From Prochlorococcus marinus bv. HNLC2 (GTDB lineage: Bacteria; Cyanobacteriota; Cyanobacteriia; PCC-6307; Cyanobiaceae), in the NCBI GenBank assembly GCA_000218745.1, contig GL947595.1:621038-682431 (forward strand): a stretch of DNA of 61,394 nucleotides, in the 5' to 3' direction. The first letter of the stretch is position 1. The number at the start of each line of letters is the position of its first letter. Below the pieces are notes generated by a model. The model was not told where the DNA came from and did no database searches. It saw only the letters and a program-made list of their open reading frames with translations. Both the position numbers and the translations under genes were made by a program. This document shows positions 10,139-21,147 of this stretch, piece by piece.

Positions 10139-10996
10139 ATGAAAATTCTTCCTGGACAAAGCGATGTCAATTGGCATGAAGTTAAATCATATGAAGATAT
10201 TCTATTTCACTCAAGCCAGGATGGAATTGCCAGAATAGCTATAAATAGGCCTGAAAAAAGAAATGCTTTTCGCCCAAAAACAATTGATGAACTCTTAGAT
10301 GCATTTAATTTTGTGAGGTTGGAGGAACGTATGGGCGTTGTTCTTTTGACAGGTGCTGGTCCTGATAAAAATGGAGTTTTTTCATTCTGTTCGGGGGGGG
10401 ATCAAAGTATTAGAGGAAAAAATGGCTATGTTGATAAAAATGGAAATCAAAAATTAAATGTTCTTGAACTTCAAAGATTAATAAGAAGTCTTCCAAAAGT
10501 TGTGATAGCTTTGGTCCCAGGATTTGCTATTGGCGGAGGTCAAGTTTTAAATTTAATTTGTGACTTAAGTATCGCTTCTGATAATGCAATTTTTGGACAA
10601 ACAGGTCCAAAGGTAGGTAGTTTTGATGGAGGATTTGGGTCAAGTTATCTTGCGCGCGTGGTGGGCCAAAAAAAAGCAAGAGAAATTTGGTTCTTATGTA
10701 GAAAATATAATGCTCAAGATGCCTTAAATATGGGATTGATAAACGCCATAACAAAAATTGAAAACTTGGAAGCTGAAGGAGTTAGTTGGGCAAGGGAAAT
10801 TTTATCTAATAGTCCAACTGCTATTAGAATATTGAAAGCTTCATTTAATGCTGAAAATGATGGAATGGCTGGAATTCAAGAATTATCTGGTTATGCAACA
10901 CAGCTATTTTATGGATCTTCAGAAGCACAAGAAGGTAGAGATGCTTTTCTTGAAAAACGAAAACCCGATTTTAGTGATTATGGATGGACACCTTGA
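10139..10996 (+). CDS. menB: 1,4-dihydroxy-2-naphthoyl-CoA synthase
   Basis: Crotonase-fold enzyme (285 aa from this start) that closes the naphthoate ring in phylloquinone synthesis. Oxyanion-hole and substrate loops are visible: [21 protein letters not shown] and [17 protein letters not shown] start it at the ATG at 10139 ([15 protein letters not shown]). The in-frame TTG at 10115 would add only an eight-residue Lys-rich extension. It is in line with menD upstream and glgA downstream. Confidence 0.95.
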   Translation: MKILPGQSDVNWHEVKSYEDILFHSSQDGIARIAINRPEKRNAFRPKTIDELLDAFNFVRLEERMGVVLLTGAGPDKNGVFSFCSGGDQSIRGKNGYVDKNGNQKLNVLELQRLIRSLPKVVIALVPGFAIGGGQVLNLICDLSIASDNAIFGQTGPKVGSFDGGFGSSYLARVVGQKKAREIWFLCRKYNAQDALNMGLINAITKIENLEAEGVSWAREILSNSPTAIRILKASFNAENDGMAGIQELSGYATQLFYGSSEAQEGRDAFLEKRKPDFSDYGWTP

Positions 10997-11036
10997 TCGT
11001 TTATTATCTTTCAATAAAGTAATTTTTTAATAATTG

Positions 11037-12488
11037 ATGCGAATTCTTCTTGCTGCTGCTGAATGTGCCCCAATGATTAAGGTCGGAGGCATGGGAGATG
11101 TAGTTGGTTCTTTACCTCCGTCCCTTATAAAGCTTGGACATGATGTGAGAGTCATAATACCTGGATACGGAAAATTATGGAGTACTTTAGATGTTTCAAA
11201 AGAGTCTATCTTTAAGGCTAATACTATGGGAGCTGATTTTGAGATATATGAATCAACCCACCCTATTCATAATTATAAAATTTACTTAGTTGCTCATCCA
11301 GCTTTCAATTCAGAAAGGATATATGGAGGGGATGATGAGGATTGGCGTTTCACTTTCTTTGCTAGTGCAACTTCAGAATTTGCGTGGAATTGTTGGAAGC
11401 CGCAAGTTCTTCATTGCCATGATTGGCATACAGGAATGATCCCTGTTTGGATGCATCAAGACCCTGAGATTAGTACTGTTTTTACTATCCATAATTTAAA
11501 ATATCAAGGTCCTTGGAGATGGAAGCTCGAAAAAATGACTTGGTGCCCTTGGTATATGCATGGTGACCATACTATGGCAGCAGCAATGTTATATGCCGAT
11601 AGAGTTAATGCTGTTTCTCCTACATACTCAGATGAGATAAAAACGAATGAGTATGGAGAAAGTTTAGAAGGATTATTGAATTATATCTCTGGAAAATTAA
11701 GAGGTATTCTTAATGGAATTGATCTTGATGAATGGAATCCTGCTATTGATAAGGCTTTACCTCATAAATTCGATTTTAATAATTTAGATATAAGAAAAAA
11801 AAATAAAAGTGTTTTACAAGAGGCGATGGGACTTGAAATTGATGAAAATAAATATTTGTTAGGTATGGTTGGAAGATTAGTTGACCAGAAAGGTGTTGAT
11901 TTATTGTTGCAGGTAGCAAGGCGATTATTGGCTTATACTGATTCTCAAATAACTGTTTTAGGGACAGGGGATAGATCTTTTGAATCAGGTTTATGGCAAT
12001 TGGCAGTAGAATATCCAGGTAGATTTGCGGTTTTCTTGACCTATGATGATGCTTTATCAAGACTTATTTACGGAGGTTCAGACGCCTTTTTGATGCCAAG
12101 TAGATTTGAACCTTGTGGTATTAGTCAATTATTAGCTATGCGTTATGGATCAATCCCTATTGTTAGAAGAGTAGGGGGACTTGTTGATACTGTCATTCCT
12201 TATGATCCCGAGCAAGAGGAGGGGACTGGTTTCTGCTTTGATAGATTTGAAGCAATTGATTTTTATACCGCATTGGTAAGATCTTGGGAAGCATTTAGGC
12301 ATAAAGATAGCTGGCAAAAACTTCAGAAAAGGGCTATGAGAAAGGAATTTAGTTGGGAAAGATCTGCAAAAGAATATGAGATTATGTATAAAGATGTTTG
12401 TGGAATTAAGGAACCTTCCCCAGATATTATTGAAATTGAAAAATTTTCTTACGGCCAGTCTGCGGACCCATCTTTAAAAAAAATGTAA
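11037..12488 (+). CDS. glgA: Glycogen synthase
   Basis: 483 aa GT5 glycosyltransferase that extends glycogen from ADP-glucose. The N-terminal ADP-binding loop is [13 protein letters not shown]. The C-terminal nucleotide-sugar region includes [19 protein letters not shown]. The ATG at 11037 follows directly on an in-frame TTG at 11034, and starting at [12 protein letters not shown] fits the family. It lies 40 bp after menB and 11 bp before murF. Confidence 0.95.
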   Translation: MRILLAAAECAPMIKVGGMGDVVGSLPPSLIKLGHDVRVIIPGYGKLWSTLDVSKESIFKANTMGADFEIYESTHPIHNYKIYLVAHPAFNSERIYGGDDEDWRFTFFASATSEFAWNCWKPQVLHCHDWHTGMIPVWMHQDPEISTVFTIHNLKYQGPWRWKLEKMTWCPWYMHGDHTMAAAMLYADRVNAVSPTYSDEIKTNEYGESLEGLLNYISGKLRGILNGIDLDEWNPAIDKALPHKFDFNNLDIRKKNKSVLQEAMGLEIDENKYLLGMVGRLVDQKGVDLLLQVARRLLAYTDSQITVLGTGDRSFESGLWQLAVEYPGRFAVFLTYDDALSRLIYGGSDAFLMPSRFEPCGISQLLAMRYGSIPIVRRVGGLVDTVIPYDPEQEEGTGFCFDRFEAIDFYTALVRSWEAFRHKDSWQKLQKRAMRKEFSWERSAKEYEIMYKDVCGIKEPSPDIIEIEKFSYGQSADPSLKKM

Positions 12489-12499
12489 AAATTATTTAA

Positions 12500-13873
12500 A
12501 TGTTTTTTTCCTCTGATGAAGTTAATCAAATTCTGGGCCTAATAAATTGGAATAACTTAGATAAAGATCAACTTAATTTTAAAGGAGTGAGTATTGATAG
12601 TAGAACTTTATTATCTGAAGATTTATTTGTGGCCATTGAAGGAAATAATTTCGATGGACATAATTTCTTGGAGGAAGTTTTTAATAAAAATATTAAAGCT
12701 GTAGTGATTTCTAAGAGGTATATAAATCTAGTGCCAAATAATTGTGCCTATTGGGCGGTAACAGATACTCTTGGGGCTTTTCATAAATTGGTTCTTTTAA
12801 GGAGAAGAAAGTTAAATATCCCTGTAATTGCTATAACTGGTTCCGTTGGGAAAACAACTACAAAAGAAATAATGAGAGAGATATTAAAAAGCTACGGGAA
12901 AATAAAAGTTTCTGAAAAGAATTTTAATAATGAGATTGGAGTTGGATTGACAATAAATTCATGCCAAGAGGAAGATAAAGTTCTAGTTTTAGAGATGGGT
13001 ATGAGAGGGAAAGGGCAAATTGAGATTTTATCAAAATGCTCCGAGCCAACTCTCGCAGTTATTACAAATATTGGTTCTTCTCATATAGGCCTTTTAGGAT
13101 CTAAAGATGAAATTTCTAAAGCAAAACTTGAAATTACAAAGTATTTGAATCCTAATGGCACGCTTATAATCCCATATGAATGTAATTATTTAGAATCAAA
13201 TCTTAAAAACTTTTGGAGCGGCAAGGTAATAAGAGTGAAATTATTTACTAGTGCTCAAGAGAATTTAATAACCAATATGCCTAATGGAATAATTATTGGG
13301 ATTTATGATGTCTCTACAAATACTATTAAAATAGAAGATAAATGTTTTGAAATAAATTTAAGAGGTAAACATAATGCTTCTAATTTTCTTTTAGCATATG
13401 CTGCCTCAAAAGAATTAAAAATTAATTATGAAAAATACACTAAATTTAATTTCAAAAGAATAGAAGGAAGGAATAATATTATTCATACTAAAAAAATAAC
13501 TTTATTTGATGAAACTTATAATGCTTCCCCTGAATCAATTAAGGCATGTATTGATGTATTAGTTCAATATCCTGGAAAACATTATATGGTTTTGGGTAGT
13601 ATGAGAGAATTAGGTGCATATACTCTAAAATTGCACTGTGAAATAATTGACTATATTAAAAAAAAAGGAATAGATGGGCTTGTTATTTTATGTGAATTTG
13701 ATTTGGAGGTTCAAATCAAGAATAATTGTACTCTGTCAGAAAAGATAAAGTTCTTAAATGATATCGATGAAGTAAGCAAACTCATTAATTCTTGGATAGA
13801 TATGGGGGATTGTTTATTAATAAAAGGTAGTAGATCTTGGGAATTAGAGAGATTAATTCCGCTTATAAATTAG
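12500..13873 (+). CDS. murF: UDP-MurNAc-tripeptide--D-alanyl-D-alanine ligase
   Basis: 457 aa Mur ligase that adds D-Ala-D-Ala to complete the cytoplasmic peptidoglycan precursor. The ATP-binding loop [12 protein letters not shown] lies near residue 115. The central ligase domain includes [11 protein letters not shown] and [13 protein letters not shown], and the C-terminal domain has [13 protein letters not shown]. Its last 11 bp overlap, tail to tail, the end of glmU, another cell-wall gene on the opposite strand. Confidence 0.95.
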   Translation: MFFSSDEVNQILGLINWNNLDKDQLNFKGVSIDSRTLLSEDLFVAIEGNNFDGHNFLEEVFNKNIKAVVISKRYINLVPNNCAYWAVTDTLGAFHKLVLLRRRKLNIPVIAITGSVGKTTTKEIMREILKSYGKIKVSEKNFNNEIGVGLTINSCQEEDKVLVLEMGMRGKGQIEILSKCSEPTLAVITNIGSSHIGLLGSKDEISKAKLEITKYLNPNGTLIIPYECNYLESNLKNFWSGKVIRVKLFTSAQENLITNMPNGIIIGIYDVSTNTIKIEDKCFEINLRGKHNASNFLLAYAASKELKINYEKYTKFNFKRIEGRNNIIHTKKITLFDETYNASPESIKACIDVLVQYPGKHYMVLGSMRELGAYTLKLHCEIIDYIKKKGIDGLVILCEFDLEVQIKNNCTLSEKIKFLNDIDEVSKLINSWIDMGDCLLIKGSRSWELERLIPLIN

Positions 13874-15221
13874 ATTTTTTCCAGTTTTTAATATTTACCT
13901 GTTTTACTCTTGAAATTGCAAGAGAATTATTTTCTACTTTTTTATTAAGAATTGATCCTGCACCAATAGTTACTGAATCTCCAATTTTTATTGGAGAAAT
14001 TAAAACACTATTAGAGCCTATTAAGCAATTTTCTCCAATGATAGATTTATGTTTTTTAAGACCATCGAAATTTGCAGTAATTGTTCCAGCTCCAATATTT
14101 GTAAATTTGCCTACACTACAATCTCCAACATAGCTTAGATGATTTACTTTAACTGATTCAGATAAATAGCTATTTTTTGTTTCAACAAAATTACCTATCT
14201 TACAATTTTTAGATATCTTGCTTTCTGGTCTTATATGGCTATATGGACCAATACGCACGTTTTCCATGATTTCAGAATTATAGATTGATGAGTTCGAAAT
14301 AATGCTATTTTCTTTAATAAAACTAGATTCAATAAATGTATTTGGTCCAATAATACAATTATTCTCAATTTTTGTTTTTCCTCTAATGTGAGTATTACAT
14401 TCAATAACAACATCTTTACCAATTTCACAATCTTCACTAATTGTTGTGCTGCTGGGATTTATAAAAGTAACACCATTAAGCATATGTATCTTTGTTAATT
14501 TTTTCTGAATTATTTCTTCGCACTCCGAGAGTTGAATGCGATTATTAATTCCTTTTATTTCATCAGAATTAATAATCTTATATGAGACTGATTTATTTAA
14601 TAAAAATATCGCATCAGTTATGTAATATTCTTTTTGGCTATTATTATTAGTCAGTTTAGTTAGCGTATTTTTTAGACTTTTATAATCGAAGCAGTAGATA
14701 CCAGAATTAATAACCTTGTTTGTTCTCTGGTCATTATTACAATCTTTTTCTTCAATGATTTTGTCGATTTGATCATTTTTTAAAAATACTCTGCCATAAC
14801 CAAAAGGATTTTCCAAAGTTGTAGTAATAATTGATGCGTCAGCTTGTTTTTTGTCGTGAAACTTTATCAAACCCTTTAAAGTTTTACTCTCTATTAAAGG
14901 CACATCTCCATTAAGAACAAGTAATTTACCCTTGAAAGTTTTTAATTCTTTTGATAAAACTTGTATCGCATGGCCTGTGCCAATTTGAGGATCTTGTAAA
15001 ACAAAGTTTATTTTGTTTGCAAACTTATAATTTTCAAAAGATTTCTGAATAACATCATTTTTATGACCAACAATAATAAAAACTTTATCAGGATTTAATT
15101 CAAAGCAAGTATCTAATACTCTTGAAAGAATAGATTTACCATTTAGCTTATGTAAAACTTTTGGCAAAGTACTTCTCATCCTAGTTCCTTTGCCTGCGGC
15201 TAATATTGCAACAGCTAGCAT
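13863..15221 (-). CDS. glmU: Bifunctional GlcNAc-1-P uridyltransferase / GlcN-1-P acetyltransferase
   Basis: 452 aa cytoplasmic enzyme making UDP-GlcNAc for peptidoglycan and lipopolysaccharide. The N-terminal nucleotidyltransferase starts [18 protein letters not shown] and has DVPL and EEKD motifs. From about residue 250 there is a left-handed beta-helix of hexapeptide repeats (for example [16 protein letters not shown]), the acetyltransferase. Length is normal. The start lies 24 bp downstream of the MnmC-like gene on the same strand. Confidence 0.95.
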   Translation of the reverse strand: MLAVAILAAGKGTRMRSTLPKVLHKLNGKSILSRVLDTCFELNPDKVFIIVGHKNDVIQKSFENYKFANKINFVLQDPQIGTGHAIQVLSKELKTFKGKLLVLNGDVPLIESKTLKGLIKFHDKKQADASIITTTLENPFGYGRVFLKNDQIDKIIEEKDCNNDQRTNKVINSGIYCFDYKSLKNTLTKLTNNNSQKEYYITDAIFLLNKSVSYKIINSDEIKGINNRIQLSECEEIIQKKLTKIHMLNGVTFINPSSTTISEDCEIGKDVVIECNTHIRGKTKIENNCIIGPNTFIESSFIKENSIISNSSIYNSEIMENVRIGPYSHIRPESKISKNCKIGNFVETKNSYLSESVKVNHLSYVGDCSVGKFTNIGAGTITANFDGLKKHKSIIGENCLIGSNSVLISPIKIGDSVTIGAGSILNKKVENNSLAISRVKQVNIKNWKKSNL

Positions 15222-15244
15222 AAAATTATTTTGTTTATATAAAT

Positions 15245-16151
15245 TTAACTGTTAAAGGGAGCTTTCGTCATATGCCATTTCTTTCTCCATACTTCTGTGG
15301 GTAAAAGATTTGATTCTAATTGTTCATCTTTTCTATTTTTAAGTATTTCTCTAGAGGTGCAATCAAAACTTGGATCTCTATAAGGAATTGATGCTTTTGT
15401 TTCAAGATGTTCAAGTTCCATTATCGATAATTCTTTAAGAAAAGAGTTTTTTTTATATTCATCAAAATATGGATTTAATATAGCAATTGTTCCATTACTC
15501 CAGTTTGCTGAGCTTTCAATTTTAGGTTTGATCTTATAAATTGTTAGCCCAAGATCTATTAATGTTTTTCTAACTGCCGCAGATGATGAATAAGTGATTA
15601 AATATCCTCTATGATTTAAAGATTGTTTGATTTTTGATAGAAATTCTTCTGTCCAAATTTCAGGACACTTTTGAGGGGAGAATCCATCTAAAAAGATTAG
15701 ATCAAATTTTATATGTTTTGGAATATGACAAATTTTTTTTCTTGCATCCCCCCAAATTATTTTGCAATTAAATTCTTTATCTATGTAATTCCCTTTTTTA
15801 TATAATGATTCAAAGATTTCTATTACTTTTTGATCCCATAAATTTTTAAAAAAATTACTATTAATTGAAAAATTTAATGGTCTTTTATCTATCTCTAAGG
15901 CAAACCAATCCAACTTTGTAGATTGGCTAATGAGTTCTTTAAATAAAAAGGCAGAATTATATCCAAGGCCAAAACAGATATCTAGCACTTTTATTGATTT
16001 ATTTTTGAAACGTTCAAGTTTTGATGGTTTAATAAATTTATTTTTTGTTTCTTTAAGCGCACCAATATTACTATGAAAGTTTTCTTTATAGATTAAACTC
16101 CTAAGTGAAAGAGTTCCATCATTAGTTATTAGTTCCTCTAGATCCTTCCAA
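15245..16151 (-). CDS. MnmC-like SAM methyltransferase (tRNA wobble-U modification family), frameshifted near 5' end as read
   Basis: A SAM-binding motif ([14 protein letters not shown]) and [18 protein letters not shown] match the DUF752/MnmC methyltransferase family that acts on tRNA uridine-34 side chains. The first standard in-frame start is a GTG at 15988, inside the SAM motif, so it cannot be the true one. The same frame stays open upstream and encodes family-like residues ([18 protein letters not shown]). A TTG at 16149-16151 would give an [13 protein letters not shown] start if one G of the pair at 16144-16145 were extra. The corrected length is 301 aa. It lies 14 bp after aroA. Confidence 0.75.
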
Positions 16152-16165
16152 AGATTTTAAAAATA

Positions 16166-17473
16166 CTAAAGTAATAATTCTAAATCATTCCAGAAGTTAG
16201 GGTATGAAACATTGGATGCATCAGCTCTATTTATAGTAGAGGATCCTTTCGCCATTATTGAAGCAATAGCAAGACTCATTGAGACTCTATGATCAGTCTC
16301 ACTATCAACTTCTGCGGATACAAATTTGGAATCTCCTTTAATAATAAGACCATCTTCTTTCTCTTCAATATTGGCTCCAAATTTTCTAAGTTGCCTCGCC
16401 ATAACTTTTAATCTATCAGTCTCCTTTACTCTTAACTCCGCCGCATCTTTTATATATGAAATACCCTGACAAAAACATGCAGCAACTGTCAAGATTGGAA
16501 TCTCATCTATTAATTTGGGAAGAATATCTCCTTCAATTATAAATGAATTTAAATGGGAAGCTGTTTTTACATTAATATCACCTATGGGTTCTCCTGCTAT
16601 TAGCCTTTTTTCTTTGATTTCGTAATTACACCCCATTGAATCCATTACATCTAATATTCCAGTTCTTGTTGGATTTAACCCAACATTCTTAATCTTAATA
16701 TTCGAATTAGGAATGATAGAACCTGCTATCATCCAAAATGCTGCAGAACTTATGTCTCCAGGAATTAATATTTCTTGACCAGCTAAATCTCTACCAGGAT
16801 TAATAACAATATTCCTCCCTAATTCCCCTCTGATTTCAATTTTTGCTCCAAAAGCTTTTAGCATTCTTTCAGTATGGTCTCGAGAGGAAGCTGGTTCAAT
16901 TACAGAGGTTGATCCAGAAGCGGTTAAACCTGCAAGTAAGATAGCTGACTTAACTTGTGCACTTGCTACTGGAGTACCAATTACACCTCCCTTTAATTTT
17001 TCTCCCATAATTGAAATTGGTGCTTTATTCCCATTCTCCCTCCCAAATATTTTTCCGCCCATCAACCTTAAGGGCTTGCACACTCTCCCCATTGGTCTCT
17101 CTGATAGGGAATTATCTCCTTTTAAGATGAAATTTTTGCCTTTTTTCCCTGCTAATAGACCTATAAGAAGTCGCATTGTTGTTCCGGAGTTTCCACAATC
17201 AAGTATTTCTTTAGGTTCACTAAATCCATCAAGTCCTACGCCCTTAATCTCAAATGATTCATCTTTAACTATTTTAGGTATTTTCACACCAAGATTTCTC
17301 AAGCAATTTGCTGTTGATAAAGGATCTTCAGAATATAAAAATCCCTTTATGTAAGAGGCACCTTCTGCAATACTCGCCAAAATCAGAGATCTATGAGAAA
17401 TTGATTTATCTCCAGGAACTTTTATTTCCCCTTGTAAGTTGCCCCCACCTTTTACTATTCGGGATTTATTCAT
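16166..17473 (-). CDS. aroA: 5-enolpyruvylshikimate-3-phosphate synthase
   Basis: 435 aa shikimate-pathway enzyme joining PEP to shikimate-3-phosphate. Visible signatures are [35 protein letters not shown] and the C-terminal [14 protein letters not shown]. It is full length and soluble. First gene of a minus-strand run aroA, mnmC-like, glmU. A 176 bp spacer separates it from the divergent comB. Confidence 0.96.
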   Translation of the reverse strand: MNKSRIVKGGGNLQGEIKVPGDKSISHRSLILASIAEGASYIKGFLYSEDPLSTANCLRNLGVKIPKIVKDESFEIKGVGLDGFSEPKEILDCGNSGTTMRLLIGLLAGKKGKNFILKGDNSLSERPMGRVCKPLRLMGGKIFGRENGNKAPISIMGEKLKGGVIGTPVASAQVKSAILLAGLTASGSTSVIEPASSRDHTERMLKAFGAKIEIRGELGRNIVINPGRDLAGQEILIPGDISSAAFWMIAGSIIPNSNIKIKNVGLNPTRTGILDVMDSMGCNYEIKEKRLIAGEPIGDINVKTASHLNSFIIEGDILPKLIDEIPILTVAACFCQGISYIKDAAELRVKETDRLKVMARQLRKFGANIEEKEDGLIIKGDSKFVSAEVDSETDHRVSMSLAIASIMAKGSSTINRADASNVSYPNFWNDLELLL

Positions 17474-17618
17474 ATTTAAAAAGACTTGAGATAAATAAAA
17501 ATGCTAATAGCGTACAAATTATTTTTTAATAATATCAAGTTATTTCTTTTATATATTTTTTAAGTCCTTAAATTAAATAATCTTAAAATAATATCTTAAA
17601 AATTAAATTTTAATTTTC

Positions 17619-17624
17619 TATAAT
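17619..17624 (+). promoter_or_regulatory. Candidate -10 box for comB
   Basis: A perfect TATAAT lies 25 bp upstream of the comB GTG, inside the AT-rich aroA/comB spacer. I see no convincing -35. With such AT-rich DNA chance matches are common, so this is tentative. Confidence 0.35.
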
Positions 17625-17649
17625 AGTAATATTTTGAATTTAGTATTTA

Positions 17650-18384
17650 GTGACTATTAACTTAACTTATTATCATGTGGCCTCTGATGTCCCTGATAAG
17701 AATTTTGATATTGCTGTCGTAATAGATGTTCTAAGAGCGACTACAACAATTTCATGGGCATTAGTTAATGGGGCTGATTCTATACAAGTTTTTTCTGATT
17801 TGGATTTACTAAAAGCAAAAGCAAATCATTGGGACGCTAATAAAAGAGTAATGATTGCTGAAAGAGGGGGGAAAAAAATTGATGGCTTTGATTTAGGTAA
17901 TTCTCCTTTAACTGTTACAAAGAAAATGGTTCAAGGTAAGAGGCTTTTTATGAGCACTACAAATGGCACTAAAGCCATGCAGAGAGTTCAAAATGTGAAA
18001 AATTTATTTGCAATGGCTTTAACAAACAGAAAGGCGGTCGCTGAAAGAATTATTTCTATGAATGAAAAAGAGGTTCTTATTCTTGGAAGTGGATGGGAAG
18101 GTTCTTATTCTCTAGAAGATTCATTAGCCGCAGGAGCGTTAGCATCATATTTAAATGAGAATCAAAATACTGAAGTTAATTTAGTTAATGATGAATTAAA
18201 TGCAGCATTAGCTCTATGGCATTTTTGGAAAGAAGATATATTAGGATGTTTAAAGACAGCAACTCATGGCAAAAGATTGACAAACATTGGTAATTATGAA
18301 GATGATTTTAAATGTTGTGCTCAACTTGACTATCTAAACATCGTACCTTCGCAATATGAGCAAGGTGTTATTAGAGCCTCGTAA
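17650..18384 (+). CDS. comB: 2-phosphosulfolactate phosphatase family protein (ComB)
   Basis: 244 aa, soluble, GTG start. Family motifs include VVIDVLRATTTISWAL, MIAERGGKKIDGFDLGNSP and MSTTNGTKAMQ. ComB removes phosphate from 2-phosphosulfolactate in archaeal coenzyme M synthesis. Cyanobacteria lack that cofactor, so here the substrate is more likely another sulfolactate-type or phosphorylated acid; this is inference. The nitrilase-type gene follows 28 bp downstream. Confidence 0.85.
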   Translation: MTINLTYYHVASDVPDKNFDIAVVIDVLRATTTISWALVNGADSIQVFSDLDLLKAKANHWDANKRVMIAERGGKKIDGFDLGNSPLTVTKKMVQGKRLFMSTTNGTKAMQRVQNVKNLFAMALTNRKAVAERIISMNEKEVLILGSGWEGSYSLEDSLAAGALASYLNENQNTEVNLVNDELNAALALWHFWKEDILGCLKTATHGKRLTNIGNYEDDFKCCAQLDYLNIVPSQYEQGVIRAS

Positions 18385-18412
18385 TTGTTAATTATTTTTC
18401 GGAGTTAAAAAC

Positions 18413-19240
18413 TTGACTGATTTCTTAGTAGCTGCATTACAAATAACAAGTACTTCAAATATTGAGTCAAATTTTGCTGTAGCAGAGGAACAAATTGAAT
18501 TGGCAACCAGAAGAGGTGCAGAATTAATTGGTTTGCCTGAGAATTTTGCATTCCTTGGGGATGATAATGAGAAAGTTCAGCTAGCTTCAGAATTATCTAT
18601 AAAGTGTACAAATTTTCTTAAAACAATGTCCCAAAGATATCAAGTTTATCTTTTGGGTGGGGGATATCCAGTTCCCGCTGGAGATGAGACGCATATCTTA
18701 AATAGATCTGCGCTTTTTGGTAAAGATGGCTTAATACTTGGTTTGTACGATAAGATTCACCTTTTTGATGTTGATCTGCCGGACGGTAATTTATATAAGG
18801 AATCTTCAACAATTTTATCAGGCTCAGAAAAGCCACCGATTATAGATATTCCAGGTTTATGTAAGGTGGGTTTATCTATTTGTTACGATGTAAGGTTCCC
18901 AGAACTTTACAGGTATTTATCTGAAAATGGAGCAGAACTTCTTATGATTCCTGCTGCGTTTACAGCATTTACGGGGAAAGATCATTGGCAAATTTTATTG
19001 CAGGCAAGAGCGATAGAGAATACAGCATATGTTGTTGCCCCGGCGCAAACAGGTATTCACTATGGAAGAAGGCAAAGTCATGGACATGCAATGGTTATTG
19101 ATCCTTGGGGAACTGTATTGTCAGATGCAGGAAAGACTGAGGGAGCAGCAATAGCACCTGCTGATAAATCTAGAGTAAAAAAAATTAGGGAACAGATGCC
19201 TAGTCTTAAGCATAGAAAAGTAAGTTTGTTTGCAAATTAA
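18413..19240 (+). CDS. Carbon-nitrogen hydrolase, Nit1-type (deaminated-glutathione amidase-like)
   Basis: 275 aa, TTG start. The catalytic triad regions of the nitrilase superfamily are all present: Glu in LIGLPENFAFLGD, Lys in YDKIHLFDVDLPDG and Cys in GLSICYDVRFPELY. Subfamily features (AAFTAFTGKDHWQ, GRRQSHGHAMVIDPWG) point to Nit1, which repairs deaminated glutathione in other bacteria. It lies 2 bp before the amidase gene. Confidence 0.88.
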   Translation: MTDFLVAALQITSTSNIESNFAVAEEQIELATRRGAELIGLPENFAFLGDDNEKVQLASELSIKCTNFLKTMSQRYQVYLLGGGYPVPAGDETHILNRSALFGKDGLILGLYDKIHLFDVDLPDGNLYKESSTILSGSEKPPIIDIPGLCKVGLSICYDVRFPELYRYLSENGAELLMIPAAFTAFTGKDHWQILLQARAIENTAYVVAPAQTGIHYGRRQSHGHAMVIDPWGTVLSDAGKTEGAAIAPADKSRVKKIREQMPSLKHRKVSLFAN

Positions 19241-19242
19241 TA

Positions 19243-20328
19243 ATGAGAAAAAATAACTTTATAAAGCTTTTTAAACTTGCTTCTTTATTATTTGTTTTTA
19301 ATGTTTTTAATTTGCCTGTAAAGTCATCAAGCGCTTTGGCGGCATGGGCCCTTAAATCTGATGGAGTCTTAGAATTAAAAACTAAATCTGATGCAAAGTT
19401 AAAAGCATATTTTCAAAAAGCTAATAAATCATATGGAGATAGGTTCTGGATCGATTTTAAAGGAGAATTATCTAACCCCAGAACAATAAAAGGTAATGGC
19501 CCTATTAAAGAGATTAGATTAGGGAAACCAGTGCAGGGATTGACACGTCTGGTCATTGAATTCGAATCAAATAAAAAAATAAATCCTCATAATTGGAAAT
19601 TAATTGGAATTGATAAAAATAATTGGAGAATTAAATTAGCCGCCTTTCCTAAGAATGATTTTCAAACAATAAGTGAAGGAAACTTCTCAAGCTCGAACAA
19701 TTTAAAAAAAAGATCTGATTATTTCGTTAATTTAAAAAATAATATTGCACTTGCAAATTTACCTAATGTAAAAAAAAATAAATTTTATGTTGTTATAGAT
19801 CCTGGGCATGGAGGTCCCGATTCAGGGGCTATCGGTATTGGGGGCTTAAGAGAAACTGATGTGGTACTAGATGTTTCAAAAATTGTAACTAATATTCTCA
19901 ACAAGAAGGGTGTAAAAGTAAAAATGACAAGGACAAATGAAATTGATTTAGATTTGGGACCCAGAGTCTCAATGGCTAATAATACAAAAGCTGATATTTT
20001 TGTCAGTATTCATGCCAATGCTTCTGTAGGGAAAAAAAGAAATATCAATGGATTGGAAACATTCTATTATTCAGGATGGAAAGGAAGATTATTGGCAGAA
20101 AAAATCCAAAAACAGATCATTAAAGTCTCGCCTGGAAGTCCTGATAGAGGTGTTAGAAGAGGAAGCTATTTTGTAATAAAACAAACTAATATGCCTGCTG
20201 TTCTTGTTGAGATAGGTTTTGTTACTGGAAAATTAGATGGCAGCAGATTAAGTAAGGATATGCACAGAGAAAGAGTCGCTTATGCTATTGCAAGAGGAAT
20301 TCTTGAATATCTTGAGAGAATAGGTTGA
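19243..20328 (+). CDS. amiC: N-acetylmuramoyl-L-alanine amidase (AMIN + amidase_3)
   Basis: 361 aa exported cell-wall hydrolase. Residues 1-33 form a signal peptide (Lys-rich, hydrophobic, ending near SSALAA). An AMIN-like beta domain follows (roughly 35-130), then a linker, then a zinc amidase domain from about residue 180. Zinc-site motifs are VIDPGHGGPDSGA, the Glu in GGLRETDV and His in SIHANAS. The catalytic Glu is in LVEIGFVTG. It cleaves the amide between MurNAc and peptide, probably at cell separation. Its TGA overlaps the TTG start of murI. Confidence 0.9.
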   Translation: MRKNNFIKLFKLASLLFVFNVFNLPVKSSSALAAWALKSDGVLELKTKSDAKLKAYFQKANKSYGDRFWIDFKGELSNPRTIKGNGPIKEIRLGKPVQGLTRLVIEFESNKKINPHNWKLIGIDKNNWRIKLAAFPKNDFQTISEGNFSSSNNLKKRSDYFVNLKNNIALANLPNVKKNKFYVVIDPGHGGPDSGAIGIGGLRETDVVLDVSKIVTNILNKKGVKVKMTRTNEIDLDLGPRVSMANNTKADIFVSIHANASVGKKRNINGLETFYYSGWKGRLLAEKIQKQIIKVSPGSPDRGVRRGSYFVIKQTNMPAVLVEIGFVTGKLDGSRLSKDMHRERVAYAIARGILEYLERIG

Positions 20329-21119
20329 AACTTAAATTAGGGATATTTGATAGTGGCATTGGGGGATTTACAATCCTTAAATCTCTCCTTGAGCATAGAT
20401 CTGACGTTCAAGTTTTGTATCTTGCAGATAATAAGAGAAATCCTTATGGAGGAAAAAAAGACGAAGAAATAAAAGAAATTGCATATGAAATATCAAATTG
20501 GTTTAAAGATAAAGATTTAGATGCTCTTTTGATAGCATGCAACACTACTAATGCATGTGCATTAAATATATTACAGAAAAATTTAAAAATACCTTGTTTT
20601 GATTTAATAAATTCTGTTTCAGAAAATATTACAGTGGATAAAGTTGGAATTCTTGCAACAACAGCCACAATAAGATCATTAAGTTATAAAGATTGTATTG
20701 AGGCTAATAACAAAAATATTACTGTTTTCCAGCAAGCATGCCCAGAGTTCGTTTCTGAAATTGAAAAAGTTCCAGTTAATCCCGAAAGAATTAACTCTCT
20801 CTCTGAAATTTATCTAAAACCGTTATTGAATGAAAAAATACAAGCAATCATATTGGGCTGCAGTCATTATCCTTTAATTTACAAAACCTTAAGAAGAAAA
20901 ATTCCTGAAGAAATTATAATAATTGACCCAGCAAATTCATTGATAAATAAATTTAATAACTCTTTTGTTCAATCGCAACTAAATTTTCATAAAGATTTTT
21001 GTTTTAAAGATATTGAATTTTTTGCTACTGCGGAAATTGACCAATTTTCTTTGAAAGTGACAAATTGGTTAGGAATTAATAAAAAAATAAGCTTAGTTAA
21101 CCTACAAACTGATGCTTGA
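20325..21119 (+). CDS. murI: Glutamate racemase
   Basis: 264 aa enzyme making D-glutamate for peptidoglycan. The catalytic Cys pair is visible in ACNTTNACAL and LGCSHYPLI, with the N-terminal FDSGIGGFTIL. The start is TTG in a TTGA overlap with the amidase stop, so translation is probably coupled. The C-terminus is short but complete. Confidence 0.94.
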   Translation: MKLKLGIFDSGIGGFTILKSLLEHRSDVQVLYLADNKRNPYGGKKDEEIKEIAYEISNWFKDKDLDALLIACNTTNACALNILQKNLKIPCFDLINSVSENITVDKVGILATTATIRSLSYKDCIEANNKNITVFQQACPEFVSEIEKVPVNPERINSLSEIYLKPLLNEKIQAIILGCSHYPLIYKTLRRKIPEEIIIIDPANSLINKFNNSFVQSQLNFHKDFCFKDIEFFATAEIDQFSLKVTNWLGINKKISLVNLQTDA

Positions 21120-21136
21120 CTCCTTTAGTATGTAAT

Positions 21137-21141
21137 GGAGG
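21137..21141 (+). promoter_or_regulatory. Strong Shine-Dalgarno (GGAGG) of the prenyl diphosphate synthase
   Basis: GGAGG lies 6 bases before the ATG at 21148. Most genes in this window have weak or no such site, so this one fixes the start and suggests efficient translation. Confidence 0.7.
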
Positions 21142-21147
21142 TTAAAC

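Noticed and set aside
17308-17529. Plus-strand frame at the start of aroA
   Set aside because: Antisense to aroA and runs into its promoter region; no protein features.
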